Program-made: the position numbers and the translations under genes
Assembly: GCF_000374565.1 (NCBI RefSeq)
Contig: NZ_KB894688.1
Span: 209,531-273,530, forward strand
From: Siminovitchia fordii DSM 16014 = CIP 108821
GTDB taxonomy: Bacteria > Bacillota > Bacilli > Bacillales > Bacillaceae_C
DNA length: 64,000 nt
Direction of reading: 5' to 3'
The notes under the pieces: model-generated
Databases searched by the model: none
The model's input: only the letters and a program-made list of their open reading frames with translations
Told to the model about the DNA's origin: nothing
Shown here: one piece after another, positions 25,584 to 34,192 of the stretch
Layout: every line of letters starts with the position of its first letter
Numbering within the stretch: the stretch's first letter is position 1

Positions 25584-26315
25584 ATGGCATCGATAGCTTC
25601 AAAAGAACTTGACAACGTGAAAAATCTGAAGGACTCATTGGTCCGTTTCATGATGACTTACAAATTTGCCTTGGATGAAGTGAATACGAAAATTAATATT
25701 TTAAAACAGGAATTCCAATACGCCGACGATTATAATCCGATTGAACACGTCACATCTCGGCTAAAGTCACCCGAAAGTATTATCAGTAAAGCTTATAGAA
25801 AAGGATTTGGTCTTACACTTTCGGCAATCAAGGAAAACATCCGGGACATTGCCGGAATCCGGATCACCTGCTCGTTCATTTCCGACATATATAAAATTAG
25901 CCGCATGTTGCAAAGCCAAAAAGATATTACCTTGATTGAAACCAAAGATTATGTTAAGAATCCGAAACCTAATGGTTATCGCAGTGTACATTTGATTATC
26001 CAGATTCCCGTTTTCATGTCCGACAGGGTAGATCATGTATTTGTAGAGGTACAAATCCGGACAATTGCAATGGATTTTTGGGCAAGCCTGGAACATAAAA
26101 TCTACTATAAATATGATGGCGAAATACCAAGTGAACTGAAGGAAGAATTAACTGAAGCTGCCTTTACGGCCTTGAAGCTTGATGAAAAAATGGAAAAGAT
26201 CCATGATCAGGTGAACAAAATCAAAGAGCATAACCAATTTGAAAGCAGCCTGCCATTTGACGGGCGGTTCCAAATCACCGAAGAGATTTTAAAAGAAATA
26301 AAGAATGAGGAGTGA
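25584..26315 (+). CDS. Small alarmone synthetase (RelA/SpoT synthetase domain only)
   Basis: About 243 residues. It has the (p)ppGpp synthetase core: ENIRDIAGIRITCSFISDIY, the substrate loop KDYVKNPKPNGYRSVHLIIQ, and the catalytic acidic strand VFVEVQIRTIAMDFWASLEH. There is no HD hydrolase domain, TGS or ACT, so it should only synthesise alarmone from ATP and GDP/GTP. B. subtilis RelP and RelQ are about 210 residues; this one is a little longer with a charged C-terminal helix. The ATG at 25584 follows AAAGGAG by seven bases; an upstream in-frame ATG at 25554 lies inside the operator region. It leads an operon with a membrane protein and a TetR gene. Confidence 0.9.
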   Translation: MASIASKELDNVKNLKDSLVRFMMTYKFALDEVNTKINILKQEFQYADDYNPIEHVTSRLKSPESIISKAYRKGFGLTLSAIKENIRDIAGIRITCSFISDIYKISRMLQSQKDITLIETKDYVKNPKPNGYRSVHLIIQIPVFMSDRVDHVFVEVQIRTIAMDFWASLEHKIYYKYDGEIPSELKEELTEAAFTALKLDEKMEKIHDQVNKIKEHNQFESSLPFDGRFQITEEILKEIKNEE

Positions 26316-26322
26316 AAAAGCT

Positions 26323-26748
26323 ATGCTTCCAATGGCAAATCTCCCTCCTTTCATACAGAGGGAACTTGAAAAGTTGAATGAACTCATATCCCCTTTATTG
26401 AAAAAGGCATCAAAATATGGATTTTGGTCCCTTCCTTTGATCCTTATCTCTGTTTTTAATTTAGTGACCATCTTATTTTTCATTCCGGACAGGCAAAACA
26501 TGGTGCTGACAATCATCCTTTACGCAGTATTAGGAGCATTTGGTATGGCGATGTCCAAGGAAGCTAAACACCATAGGAAAGAGATTCAAAAGATCAGTGT
26601 CGATTACGTCATCAGCCGAATTGAAAAAAGTGACATCGCTTCGGCTTCCCTGAAAAGGAAATACACAACAATGGTAAAAGAGTCGCCGGTACTGGCCATC
26701 AACCACTTTGTACAGTTCTTGGAAGCGGAAAATAAAGAGAATTCATAA
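26323..26748 (+). CDS. Small membrane protein in the alarmone synthetase operon
   Basis: About 141 residues. A 30-residue amphipathic N-terminus (LPPFIQRELEKLNELISPLL) is followed by two membrane segments (FWSLPLILISVFNLVTILFF and MVLTIILYAVLGAFGMAMSK, roughly residues 35-80) and a charged cytoplasmic C-terminal helix. No family is recognised beyond 'hypothetical membrane protein'. GAGGAG lies ten bases before the chosen ATG, and the gene begins eight bases after the synthetase stop codon, so co-translation is likely. A membrane partner or target of the alarmone module is possible. Confidence 0.75.
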   Translation: MLPMANLPPFIQRELEKLNELISPLLKKASKYGFWSLPLILISVFNLVTILFFIPDRQNMVLTIILYAVLGAFGMAMSKEAKHHRKEIQKISVDYVISRIEKSDIASASLKRKYTTMVKESPVLAINHFVQFLEAENKENS

Positions 26749-26763
26749 AGGATGAAAGACATT

Positions 26764-27384
26764 ATGCCAAAGTTGACGTTTTATAATTTACCTGATGAAA
26801 AAAAACGAGTATTGATTCGTGCGATCAAAAGTGAATTTTCAAGAGTCCCTTTATTTGAAGCTTCCATTTCCAACATTGTAAAAGCAGCCGGAATTCCGCG
26901 AGGAAGCTTCTATCAGTATTTCGATGATAAGGACGATGCCTTTTTTTTCTTGCTCGATGAATTGGCAGAAAAAGAAAAATACAATTTCCTTTCCATATTA
27001 AATGAATGTGAGGGGGACCTGTTTGAGACAGCTATTGCCTTTTATGAACGGATGCTTGAAGAGGAGGAGCATTTTCACTTTTTGAAGAATGCATTCCTAA
27101 ATATGACGCAGAAAATAGAAAGCTCTTTTACCCGAACGATCAACGACAACAATAAAAACAGCGAGAACTTCAAAGCGACAGCGGCATTGATCGACAAGAG
27201 TAACCTGAACATCTCCAGCGAAAAGGAGCTGTTTCATGTTCTGCAAATCATTACAACTATTACGTTCCGAAATTTGGTTGAAACGTTCGCCCATAATTTG
27301 TCTCACCAGGAATCACTGGATAATCTTAAAATGGAAATGACTCTAATCAAAAAAGGGGTGGTCCGAGAATCTGCATTCAATTAA
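26764..27384 (+). CDS. TetR/AcrR family regulator of the alarmone synthetase operon
   Basis: About 206 residues with a TetR DNA-binding domain at the N-terminus: KRVLIRAIKSEFSRVPLFEA, then SISNIVKAAGIPRGSFYQYF with the recognition helix and the YFDDKDDAF end motif. The C-terminal domain is helical and of unknown ligand. The ATG at 26764 has AAAGG at a suitable distance, while the in-frame ATG at 26752 is too close. It starts 15 bases after the membrane protein gene, so all three genes form one unit. It probably binds the TGACA-N3-TGTCA sites at the promoter. Confidence 0.88.
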   Translation: MPKLTFYNLPDEKKRVLIRAIKSEFSRVPLFEASISNIVKAAGIPRGSFYQYFDDKDDAFFFLLDELAEKEKYNFLSILNECEGDLFETAIAFYERMLEEEEHFHFLKNAFLNMTQKIESSFTRTINDNNKNSENFKATAALIDKSNLNISSEKELFHVLQIITTITFRNLVETFAHNLSHQESLDNLKMEMTLIKKGVVRESAFN

Positions 27385-27441
27385 AGAACAGTCATGCAAC
27401 GGGTCTGCCAGGAGTCAGATATAGTCTATATCATCAAAGAT

Positions 27442-27466
27442 AGGCAGGGAGCCAACCTCCTTGCCT
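27442..27466 (+). terminator. Weak hairpin after the TetR gene
   Basis: GGCAGGGAG pairs with CTCCTTGCC-type bases (27443-27466) with one mismatch, 60 bases past the stop codon. No U-run follows on the plus strand. Confidence 0.35.
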
Positions 27467-27632
27467 GTCACATGTTTTCCAAACTGCGGTACGCTGGCAT
27501 CATATGAATCTGTATTGCCTTTCTACTCACTTGCCGAATGAAACCGCCCCCGAAAAATGATGGAATTTCTTAAGGAACCTCAGAATTATTTCTCGGGAAA
27601 TATGTCGAATGCACCCCCTACTTTTTTATCCC

Positions 27633-27661
27633 TGTACAATTTCGATTGAATCCCATAAAAT
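27633..27661 (+). promoter_or_regulatory. Putative promoter of the small membrane protein and SLAP gene
   Basis: TGTACA (27633-27638), 17 bases, TAAAAT (27656-27661), 30 bases before the start codon proposed for the 56-residue protein. Confidence 0.45.
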
Positions 27662-27690
27662 ATGGATAAAAAATACGGGAGGGAATTCCC

Positions 27691-27861
27691 ATTAGTGTTA
27701 TTGGCGTGTCAATCGTCATTTTACTTTTTGTGTTTATCAAAAATCATACATCTTTATTTGAGAACAAGAAAAATGTATCTATTCCCGTTTCCATATTTGA
27801 AGCTTCAGCTATTATCATTTTAATTTTATTGCTGGAACACTTTATCCCCTTTTTAAGATAG
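27691..27861 (+). CDS. Small two-helix membrane protein, possible ATT start (56 residues)
   Basis: The frame ending at TAG 27859-27861 encodes two hydrophobic helices, SVIGVSIVILLFVFIK and ASAIIILILLLEHFIPFL, joined by a Lys/Asn loop. The GGGAGG ribosome binding site (27678-27683) is eight bases before an ATT codon and no ATG, GTG or TTG is available at that spacing. An in-frame GTG at 27706 would cut into the first helix. ATT initiation is rare but known (infC). It stands 27 bases before the SLAP gene and is probably co-transcribed. Function unknown. Confidence 0.45.
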   Translation: MSVIGVSIVILLFVFIKNHTSLFENKKNVSIPVSIFEASAIIILILLLEHFIPFLR

Positions 27862-27888
27862 GACAACTTTGATTGGAGGCAGGGTTTC

Positions 27889-28284
27889 ATGAGCAAATTG
27901 CACTTTCATTCCGTATGGGAAGACAGACTGCCGCAAAAGCAAAAGGATGATCTGAACAAATTTCTTGGAGGGCTTGCACCGATACATAAGGAATTCGGTG
28001 TTGCACTTGTCAGAGGAAAATATAAGAAAAATGGCGGTGCAGTTGCAACTGTGTTGTTGAGGAATGGTTTTGAAAAACCAATGGATATCGAGCGTGTGAA
28101 AGCCAAAATCTTAGACAAAGATAACCTTTTGATCGCTGAAGAAGAATTTGAACTCGATCTTCGATTGCAAGCGGAATCTGCACTGCCTTGGTCATTTGTT
28201 TTTTCCAAGGATTCCGTTATAAGGCCGAATATTGATCCCGATAACTGGATGATACAGGTTCATTTACCAATAAAAAAAGAGTGA
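27889..28284 (+). CDS. SLAP domain-containing protein
   Basis: A 131-residue protein resembling the SLAP (S-layer-associated accessory) domain of Bacillus: HFHSVWEDRLPQKQKDDLNK at the N-terminus, VATVLLRNGFEKPMDIERVK in the middle, and the ALPWSFVFSKDSV signature near residue 97. No signal peptide is visible. GGAGG lies nine bases before the ATG. In species with accessory SecA2 systems, SLAP proteins are found close to secretion genes; none are seen here, so the role is open. Confidence 0.7.
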   Translation: MSKLHFHSVWEDRLPQKQKDDLNKFLGGLAPIHKEFGVALVRGKYKKNGGAVATVLLRNGFEKPMDIERVKAKILDKDNLLIAEEEFELDLRLQAESALPWSFVFSKDSVIRPNIDPDNWMIQVHLPIKKE

Positions 28285-28301
28285 CATAAACGCCGCTCTT
28301 T
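28271..28301 (-). terminator. Terminator of the HAD/ABC operon (overlaps the SLAP 3' end)
   Basis: On the minus strand AAAGAG and CTCTTT arms (28296-28301 and 28276-28281) are followed by seven U residues. It lies 24 bases past the HAD stop codon and 3' of the convergent SLAP gene. Confidence 0.55.
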
Positions 28302-28324
28302 CTTGCTCTTGATTTATTTGGATT

Positions 28325-29122
28325 TCAGCATGGCTGTTTTACTTTAAAAAACAAAGAATTGAGATCCTTGATAATAAAATCCGGATAAATCTTTGTTTTA
28401 TCGACGTCCTCTTTCCTTGCTACCCCTGTCAGAACAAGACACGTACGAATTTTGCTGAATTTGCCCAATAGAATATCGGTTTCCAGCCGATCACCCACAA
28501 TCAAGCACTGGTCGCTTTCCACATTTAATTCCTTCAGGATCCGCTCGCCGTAAAAAGCCGAAGGCTTCCCGGTTACCTGGAAGATGGACTTTCCTGATGC
28601 GACTTCAATGGCACGGGCGATGGCATAGGTATCGGAAACGAATCCTCCCGGAACCGGGCATGTCGGATCCGGATTGGTCACTATGAGTTTCGCTCCGTTT
28701 CTAACAGCATTCATGGCCATGTTCAATTTTTCATACGTGAAGGATCGATCCAATCCCACCAATACATGTGTCGCTTCCGAAGGGTCCTCCGTCACCTTTA
28801 ATGAAAAATGATTGAACTCTGTCCTGATTGCTTCTTCTCCTACAACATAAATGAGAGCATCTGGAAAATTCTCCGAGAAATACAAAGCCGATATGAAAGG
28901 TCCTGTCAATATTTCATTGCTGCATACGTCTATACCGAGGGATTCCAGCCTTCTCCGGCACTCTTCCCTTGTCTGTGTAGGTGAGTTTGTAATGAATAAT
29001 ACTTTTTTATGATTCATTCTCAACGTTTCGAGCGTTTCTTTTGCTCCGGGCAAAATTTGATTCCCCAAATAAATCGTCCCATCTAAGTCAAAACAATATG
29101 CTTCAAAATCATCAATATTCAT
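28325..29122 (-). CDS. HAD-IIA (NagD/AraL-like) sugar- or glycerol-phosphate phosphatase
   Basis: A 265-residue HAD hydrolase. Motif I is YCFDLDGTIYLGNQILPGAK (nucleophile Asp in DLDGT, about residue 12), motif II VLFITNSPTQTREECRRRLE, the lysine motif near VTGKPSAFYGERILKEL, and motif IV QCLIVGDRLETDILLGKFS. The C2-type cap fits NagD/AraL enzymes, which dephosphorylate small sugar phosphates or glycerol phosphate. It is the last gene of the ABC operon, 18 bases after the ATPase gene, so its natural substrate probably derives from the imported compound. Confidence 0.88.
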   Translation of the reverse strand: MNIDDFEAYCFDLDGTIYLGNQILPGAKETLETLRMNHKKVLFITNSPTQTREECRRRLESLGIDVCSNEILTGPFISALYFSENFPDALIYVVGEEAIRTEFNHFSLKVTEDPSEATHVLVGLDRSFTYEKLNMAMNAVRNGAKLIVTNPDPTCPVPGGFVSDTYAIARAIEVASGKSIFQVTGKPSAFYGERILKELNVESDQCLIVGDRLETDILLGKFSKIRTCLVLTGVARKEDVDKTKIYPDFIIKDLNSLFFKVKQPC

Positions 29123-29140
29123 CGATTCATTCCCCCGTTG

Positions 29141-30262
29141 TCAAGAAGAAGTAAGCAAAGCCTCAAATTGAATCTCTTTATTCATTAAACGCTTCTCTGA
29201 TTTTTTATCGAAGATATGAACTGCCTCTTCATTAAAGTAGAGATTGACCTTGTAACCGATCTTCAAGGCATCGTCCGTTTTACATTTAATTACAATTTGT
29301 TGATTGGCCAGCCGTGTATGAACAAGCATTTCTGCACCATTTATTTCTATTAATTCCACTACTCCTTTTAAAGTGGTTTCTTCACTTGCTATGGAAATGT
29401 CCTCCGGCCTGATTCCCATAATAATATCTTCATTCGTATTTTCCTTTATAAGGATTTTCTGACTTTGTGAAAACTGATAAAATGCTTCGCCTAAACCGAA
29501 TACAAATCGATCTCCCTGTACTCTCCCTTGCAGGAAGTTCATGCCCGGCAATCCGATAAACCCAGCCACGAACATATTCTCAGGTGTTCTGTAAACTTCG
29601 GAAGGTGTACCGATCTGCTGAATTTCCCCATCTTTCATAATGACAATTCTTGTGGCCATCGTCATGGCTTCTGTTTGATCATGAGTGACATAAATCGTCG
29701 TTGTTCCCAACTGCCGATGCAGCCTGATAATCTCAGCTCTCATGTGTACACGCAATTTTGCATCCAGATTGGATAGCGGTTCATCCATCAAAAAAATGCT
29801 TGAATTCCGGACGATCGCTCTCCCCAAGGCCACTCTTTGTCTCTGACCGCCTGAAAGTTCTTTCGGCTTCCTTTTTAGCAGGCTTGTCAAACCCAGGATT
29901 TTGGCAGCTTCCTCCACTTTTGCCTTCACCTGATTCCTAGGCATCTTTTGACGCCTCAATCCAAAAGCCATGTTTTCGAAAACGGTCATATGAGGATATA
30001 ACGCATAGTTCTGGAAAACCATGGAGATCCCCCGGTTTTTTGGTTCTATCTCATTGACCCTGCGGCCATCAATCAATAAATCTCCATCAGATATATCTTC
30101 CAATCCGGCAATCATTCTTAGAGTAGTTGACTTACCACATCCCGAAGGACCGACAAGCACAATAAACTCCTTTTCTTCAATATTCAAATTGAAATTTTTA
30201 ACAGAATGATTTGAGCTGCCAGGATATTTTTTGTGTACTTTATTTAATTGAATTTTCAACAT
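29141..30262 (-). CDS. ugpC: ABC transporter ATP-binding protein (UgpC/MsmK type)
   Basis: A 373-residue ATPase of the carbohydrate (CUT1) class. Walker A GPSGCGKST at 38-46, signature LSGGQRQRVALGRAI near 135, Walker B SIFLMDEPLSNLDAKLR near 155, and the switch His in TTIYVTHDQTEAM. The C-terminal 130 residues form the regulatory TOBE/OB domain (GIRPEDI). Its start overlaps the end of the TIM-barrel isomerase gene by 23 bases; GGAGG lies seven bases before the ATG. It energises the permeases encoded upstream, although such ATPases can serve several importers. Confidence 0.92.
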   Translation of the reverse strand: MLKIQLNKVHKKYPGSSNHSVKNFNLNIEEKEFIVLVGPSGCGKSTTLRMIAGLEDISDGDLLIDGRRVNEIEPKNRGISMVFQNYALYPHMTVFENMAFGLRRQKMPRNQVKAKVEEAAKILGLTSLLKRKPKELSGGQRQRVALGRAIVRNSSIFLMDEPLSNLDAKLRVHMRAEIIRLHRQLGTTTIYVTHDQTEAMTMATRIVIMKDGEIQQIGTPSEVYRTPENMFVAGFIGLPGMNFLQGRVQGDRFVFGLGEAFYQFSQSQKILIKENTNEDIIMGIRPEDISIASEETTLKGVVELIEINGAEMLVHTRLANQQIVIKCKTDDALKIGYKVNLYFNEEAVHIFDKKSEKRLMNKEIQFEALLTSS

Positions 30263-31040
30263 CTTCTATCCTCCAGCTTTTCATTTTTACAAAATTCTTC
30301 GAGTTCTCGGCACGCTCTAGAGTATTTGTTTCAAATACGTACTTCAACTCCCTGTCTTCCAAAGCAAATAATAAAGGCTGAAAAGGGATGGTCCCTTCAC
30401 CGATCTGCAAATGTTCATCACTTAAGCCATGATTGTCATTGATATGAAGTCCGAATAAATAAGGAAAGACTTTTTGACATTCTTCTAAAAACTGATGTTT
30501 CTTATTCATATAGCAGTGCCCTGTATCTAACATGATGCTTGCACGCGGATCATCAATCATTTGTATAACTTTTATAAGCTCATCCATAGAGGTACCTACA
30601 GCCATTTCCGCATGGGGAACATTCTCTATCACAAGCTTCGATTTTTCCGGTAAATCCCGAAGCATTTTCTTCGAAAACCGGGCCGCTGATTCAACCCCGT
30701 TATCAACTGATGGATTGGTTCCAAGATGAAATAAAACATAGTCCACTTCCAATATTTCAGCGATGAACAAACATTTTTTCCAAAGCTGCTCTGTCTCTTC
30801 ATTTGGCAATGCTGGGTTGAATCCATCAATCGGAAGATGAAAACCGAACGAGATTCTATTTCTTTTACCTAGGCTTGCAATCTTCTCTAAATGCTCCCTA
30901 TCCATGTCCAGCAGCGACCTGCCATGATGGATTCCTTCCCCCATTAATTCAATCGAATTCCAGCCTTTTGCAATGAGAGTACGAATGGCCGCTTCGATTG
31001 GCAGTCCAAACAATGTATATGTCGAAACCGAGTATTTCAC
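30240..31040 (-). CDS. Xylose-isomerase-like TIM barrel protein (sugar phosphate isomerase/epimerase)
   Basis: A 266-residue AP-endonuclease-2/xylose-isomerase-like barrel. The strands end in the expected acidic and histidine metal ligands: FGFHLPIDGF, VLFHLGTNPS, LVIENVPHAEM, SIMLDTGHCYMN, FGLHINDNHG and YVFETNT. This indicates an isomerase, epimerase or possibly phosphodiesterase-type metal enzyme acting on a sugar or polyol. A GTG start is used. It lies between the second permease and the ATPase genes, so it acts on the transported compound or its derivative. Exact reaction not predictable from sequence. Confidence 0.82.
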   Translation of the reverse strand: MKYSVSTYTLFGLPIEAAIRTLIAKGWNSIELMGEGIHHGRSLLDMDREHLEKIASLGKRNRISFGFHLPIDGFNPALPNEETEQLWKKCLFIAEILEVDYVLFHLGTNPSVDNGVESAARFSKKMLRDLPEKSKLVIENVPHAEMAVGTSMDELIKVIQMIDDPRASIMLDTGHCYMNKKHQFLEECQKVFPYLFGLHINDNHGLSDEHLQIGEGTIPFQPLLFALEDRELKYVFETNTLERAENSKNFVKMKSWRIEDVENSIK

Positions 31041-31059
31041 ATCTCTCCCGCCTTTCTGT

Positions 31060-31845
31060 TCATTTGATTCCCGAATGCATGAAGCTTGAAATGAATTGCT
31101 TCTGAAAAATGAAGAAGGCCATTAATAGCGGCAAGGCGACGAACAAAGTTGCTGCACCAACAACTCCCCATTGCGCGCCGGAATCGGACGCTTTGGCAAA
31201 CATGGAAAGTCCAACAGTCAGTGGACGATTCTCATCGGAGTCAGTGATGATCAGAGGCCATAAAAAATTGCTCCATTGATGGCATACAGATATAAGTCCA
31301 AAGGCAATGTATGTTGGTTTCGCCAATGGAACATATACATGCCAGATCGTCTGAAGTCGATTACAGCCCTCCATTTTTGCAGCTTCTTCCAGTTCATACG
31401 GGATTCCTTTAAATGTCTGTCTTAGGAGAAAGATCCCGAAAGCGGAAATGAAATACGGTGCCATGATGGCAAGTTTCGTATCATATATTTCCAATTGGGC
31501 AATCGTGTTTGAGTTCGGAAAAATTAACAACTCAATAGGAATCATGATTTGTACAAGATAAAGAAGAAACACAATTCCCTGGCCGATAAAATTCATCCGG
31601 GCAAACGCATAGGCCGCCAGTGTCATCGTGACAAGCTGCACAGCAAGAATCACAATCACAATCAAAAGTGTATTGATATAATATTGACCGAAAGGAGCTG
31701 TATTCCAAGCCTCGTTAAAATTGTCGAACGTAAGTGAATACCCTGGTGCTTTTGTATCTTTAAAAGCCATGTATATGATTCCAAAAAGCGGAAGTGCCCA
31801 AAGCAGAGCTAAAACATAAGTAGAAATACTAATGAGGCGATTCAA
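31060..31845 (-). CDS. Carbohydrate ABC transporter permease (UgpE/MalG type)
   Basis: A 261-residue inner-membrane permease with six segments. The EAA loop, YELEEAAKMEGCNRLQTIWH (about residues 170-190), couples it to the ATPase. The N-terminal signal-anchor is short, as in the second permease of CUT1 systems. A TTG start follows AAGGTGGTG. It is separated by 12 bases from the first permease gene. Confidence 0.9.
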   Translation of the reverse strand: MNRLISISTYVLALLWALPLFGIIYMAFKDTKAPGYSLTFDNFNEAWNTAPFGQYYINTLLIVIVILAVQLVTMTLAAYAFARMNFIGQGIVFLLYLVQIMIPIELLIFPNSNTIAQLEIYDTKLAIMAPYFISAFGIFLLRQTFKGIPYELEEAAKMEGCNRLQTIWHVYVPLAKPTYIAFGLISVCHQWSNFLWPLIITDSDENRPLTVGLSMFAKASDSGAQWGVVGAATLFVALPLLMAFFIFQKQFISSFMHSGIK

Positions 31846-31857
31846 CTTAACACCACC

Positions 31858-32742
31858 TTAACTATAATGAATTTTCCGATCTGCCCCAAAGAACTGAATG
31901 GAGGCAATCACAAGCATCAGAATCAGTACAACCACTGTCGCTGCCGATGCTTTTCCGTAATCCAAGAAACGAAATGTACTTTCATAAATGTAATAAAGAA
32001 GAAGATTACTAGCGTTGTTAGGCCCACCTTGTGTCATAACGACAAGCTGATCCACGGTTTTAAACGCATTTGTAGTTGCAATGACAAATGAGAACAAGGT
32101 TGTCGGCATGAGCAGTGGAAAGATGATTTTTCTGAATTGAATCCACTTGGAAGCCCCATCCATATAGGAAGCTTCGAGTAATTCCTTCGGAATATTTTGA
32201 AGGGCGGCCAGATAAAAAATCATAAAGAATCCTGCTTCCTTCCAAATCACCATCACCATAATGGCAATAAGAGCCGTATTTGAATTTCCCAGAAGGTTCA
32301 TTTCCCCTGCACCAAAAAACTTGAACAGGCTGTTGATCATTCCGTACTCGGGTGTATAAAAGAACAGCCAGATAAATGCAGCGGTTACCATCGGAATGAC
32401 TACCGGATAAAAGAAGAACGTCCGTGCCAGACCACTACCTGCCATCGTCCGGTTAACTAGCACAGCAAGCCCCATCCCGATCAAGACGCTCGTCGGGACT
32501 GTCCCCAACGCGAATAGTAAATTGTTTATAAAAGCCTTCCGAAATACCTCATCTTCCCACATCATTTTAAAATTGCCCGAACCGATGTATACCGGATCTG
32601 CCGTTGATAAGTCCGATTGAAACAAGCTCATGATCAATGTCTTGATTATCGGATACAGCGTAAACATGACGAGGAAAATGAGGGACGGAAAGAGGAAAAG
32701 CCAGGCTGCTGCATTTTCTTTCATTTGATTGATTTTTCCCAA
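31858..32742 (-). CDS. Carbohydrate ABC transporter permease (UgpA/MalF type)
   Basis: About 294 residues with six membrane segments and the EAA loop KELLEASYMDGASKWIQFRK (near residue 205). It is the first permease partner of the CUT1-type importer. The start is uncertain: a TTG at 32742 has GAGG eight bases upstream, while a TTG at 32763 directly follows the stop codon of the binding-protein gene without a ribosome binding site; I prefer the former. It follows the substrate-binding protein gene. Confidence 0.88.
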   Translation of the reverse strand: MGKINQMKENAAAWLFLFPSLIFLVMFTLYPIIKTLIMSLFQSDLSTADPVYIGSGNFKMMWEDEVFRKAFINNLLFALGTVPTSVLIGMGLAVLVNRTMAGSGLARTFFFYPVVIPMVTAAFIWLFFYTPEYGMINSLFKFFGAGEMNLLGNSNTALIAIMVMVIWKEAGFFMIFYLAALQNIPKELLEASYMDGASKWIQFRKIIFPLLMPTTLFSFVIATTNAFKTVDQLVVMTQGGPNNASNLLLYYIYESTFRFLDYGKASAATVVVLILMLVIASIQFFGADRKIHYS

Positions 32743-32763
32743 TTCCTTCACCTCATCTAACAA

Positions 32764-34104
32764 TTACTTATATGGCTTTAACAGCGCATCAGCCTCTTTT
32801 TGGGCTTTTTCAAGCGTTTTGTCTACGTCCGCACCGTCAATTGCCGCCTGGATGGCATCAGATAAAATCTTGATGATTTTGCCTTGCTCGTAAACGGAAA
32901 TTTCTTTATGGGAATTTTCCAATTGCTGCATCGCAGTCAATGCCTGTGGAAATGAATCCGTGTACTCTTTTAACTCAGGAGTTTCATAGCTTGATTGACG
33001 GGTCGCAATATACCCTGTATCAATGCTCCATTGAGCCGCACGCTCAGTATCCGTAATCCATTTGATAAATTCCATTGAAGCGAGCTGTCTCTCTTCGGAA
33101 ATATCCTTGAAAATGTAGAAGTTTCCTCCACCTGTCGGAGTGGCTGCACGCTCATTTTCCGGCAAATAGGCCACGCCGAATTCAAAGTCAGCGTTATTTT
33201 TAACATTCGTCAGGTTCCCTGTAGTTGATAACATCATAGCCGTCTTTCCTTCGATGAAATCAGCAGGAACTGTATTCCAGTCCAGAACTCCCTCCGGCAT
33301 CACTTTGTGTTTTTGGGACAAGTCAACCCAGTATTGAAGTGCTTGTTTGGCTGCATCTGAATCAAAATAAACTTCTTTTCCGTCATCACTCATCAAGTTC
33401 CCTTCACCGGCTTGCAGGGCCAATGCCTGGTAGATCCAGTAACCACTGATTGTAGCAGGCAGCTCAATACCCCATTTTCCGTCTTTAGCCAGCTTCTTAC
33501 CGTAGCCGACAACTTCATCCCAATTCTCAGGGGCTTTTTCAGGGTCCAGACCTGCTTCCTTGAATAGATCCTTGTTGTAATAAAGCAAAACGGTGCTCCG
33601 TTGGAACGGGACAGACCATGTTTTCCCTTCTGCCTGTGAGTTCAGCATGAAACCAGGAAAGAAATCATCCATCATTTGTTTGACTTCCGGATCCTTTTCA
33701 ATCATGTCATCCAGAGGAAGAATGGCCTCTTTCAACTGAAATAGATCCACAGAAAGAAGTACGGCCATATCCGGAGATTTTCCGTTTTTCACTGCCGTCT
33801 GAACCTTAGTCATAGACTCATCATAGTTACCGCTATATACAGGAGTGACAGTGACTTTTTTTCCATCTACTTCAATTCCTTCTTTGTTGAATTCTTCAGC
33901 ATATCCATCGATCACTTTAGTAATTTCGCCGCCGACATTCACCGGATAATACCAGGTTAGGTCAATGGTCTCCTCATTGGATTTTCCGGATTTGCCATCA
34001 CTTGAATTGTTGTCTGCGCCCGAATTGGAAGAATTGCTGCCACACGCGCTTAATAGGGTAAAAACAAATAATAGGAGTGCCAGGAATATAGGTGTTTTCC
34101 TCAT
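32764..34104 (-). CDS. ugpB: ABC transporter substrate-binding lipoprotein (UgpB-like)
   Basis: A 446-residue extracellular solute-binding protein, family 1. Lipoprotein signal MRKTPIFLALLLFVFTLLSAC with lipobox Cys, then a Ser/Asn/Gly-rich linker, then the family fold: DLTWYYPVNVGGEITKVIDG, KSPDMAVLLSVDLFQLKEAI, SVPFQRSTVLLYYNKDLFKE and GGGNFYIFKDISEERQLASM. The SVPF-STVLLYYNKDLFKEAGLDP stretch is close to UgpB-type glycerol-3-phosphate binding proteins. AAGAGG precedes the ATG. It is the first gene of the operon, 89 bases downstream of a leader terminator, with glpP further upstream. That context supports glycerol-3-phosphate or a glycerophosphodiester as ligand (inference). Confidence 0.88.
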   Translation of the reverse strand: MRKTPIFLALLLFVFTLLSACGSNSSNSGADNNSSDGKSGKSNEETIDLTWYYPVNVGGEITKVIDGYAEEFNKEGIEVDGKKVTVTPVYSGNYDESMTKVQTAVKNGKSPDMAVLLSVDLFQLKEAILPLDDMIEKDPEVKQMMDDFFPGFMLNSQAEGKTWSVPFQRSTVLLYYNKDLFKEAGLDPEKAPENWDEVVGYGKKLAKDGKWGIELPATISGYWIYQALALQAGEGNLMSDDGKEVYFDSDAAKQALQYWVDLSQKHKVMPEGVLDWNTVPADFIEGKTAMMLSTTGNLTNVKNNADFEFGVAYLPENERAATPTGGGNFYIFKDISEERQLASMEFIKWITDTERAAQWSIDTGYIATRQSSYETPELKEYTDSFPQALTAMQQLENSHKEISVYEQGKIIKILSDAIQAAIDGADVDKTLEKAQKEADALLKPYK

Positions 34105-34192
34105 TCATTTCAACCTCTTTCTTATTGAGATATTGTTTCTGTTTCATCTTTACAGCATTTCTTAATCCCGATTTCACCTCCTTTTCCACCAT

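Noticed and set aside
33998..34192. Minus-strand frame of 64 codons starting after the leader terminator and overlapping ugpB out of frame
   Set aside because: Its second half is ugpB read in the wrong frame, and its start ATG overlaps the terminator U-run. The AGGAGGTGA inside it lacks a start codon at normal distance, so I did not call a leader peptide.
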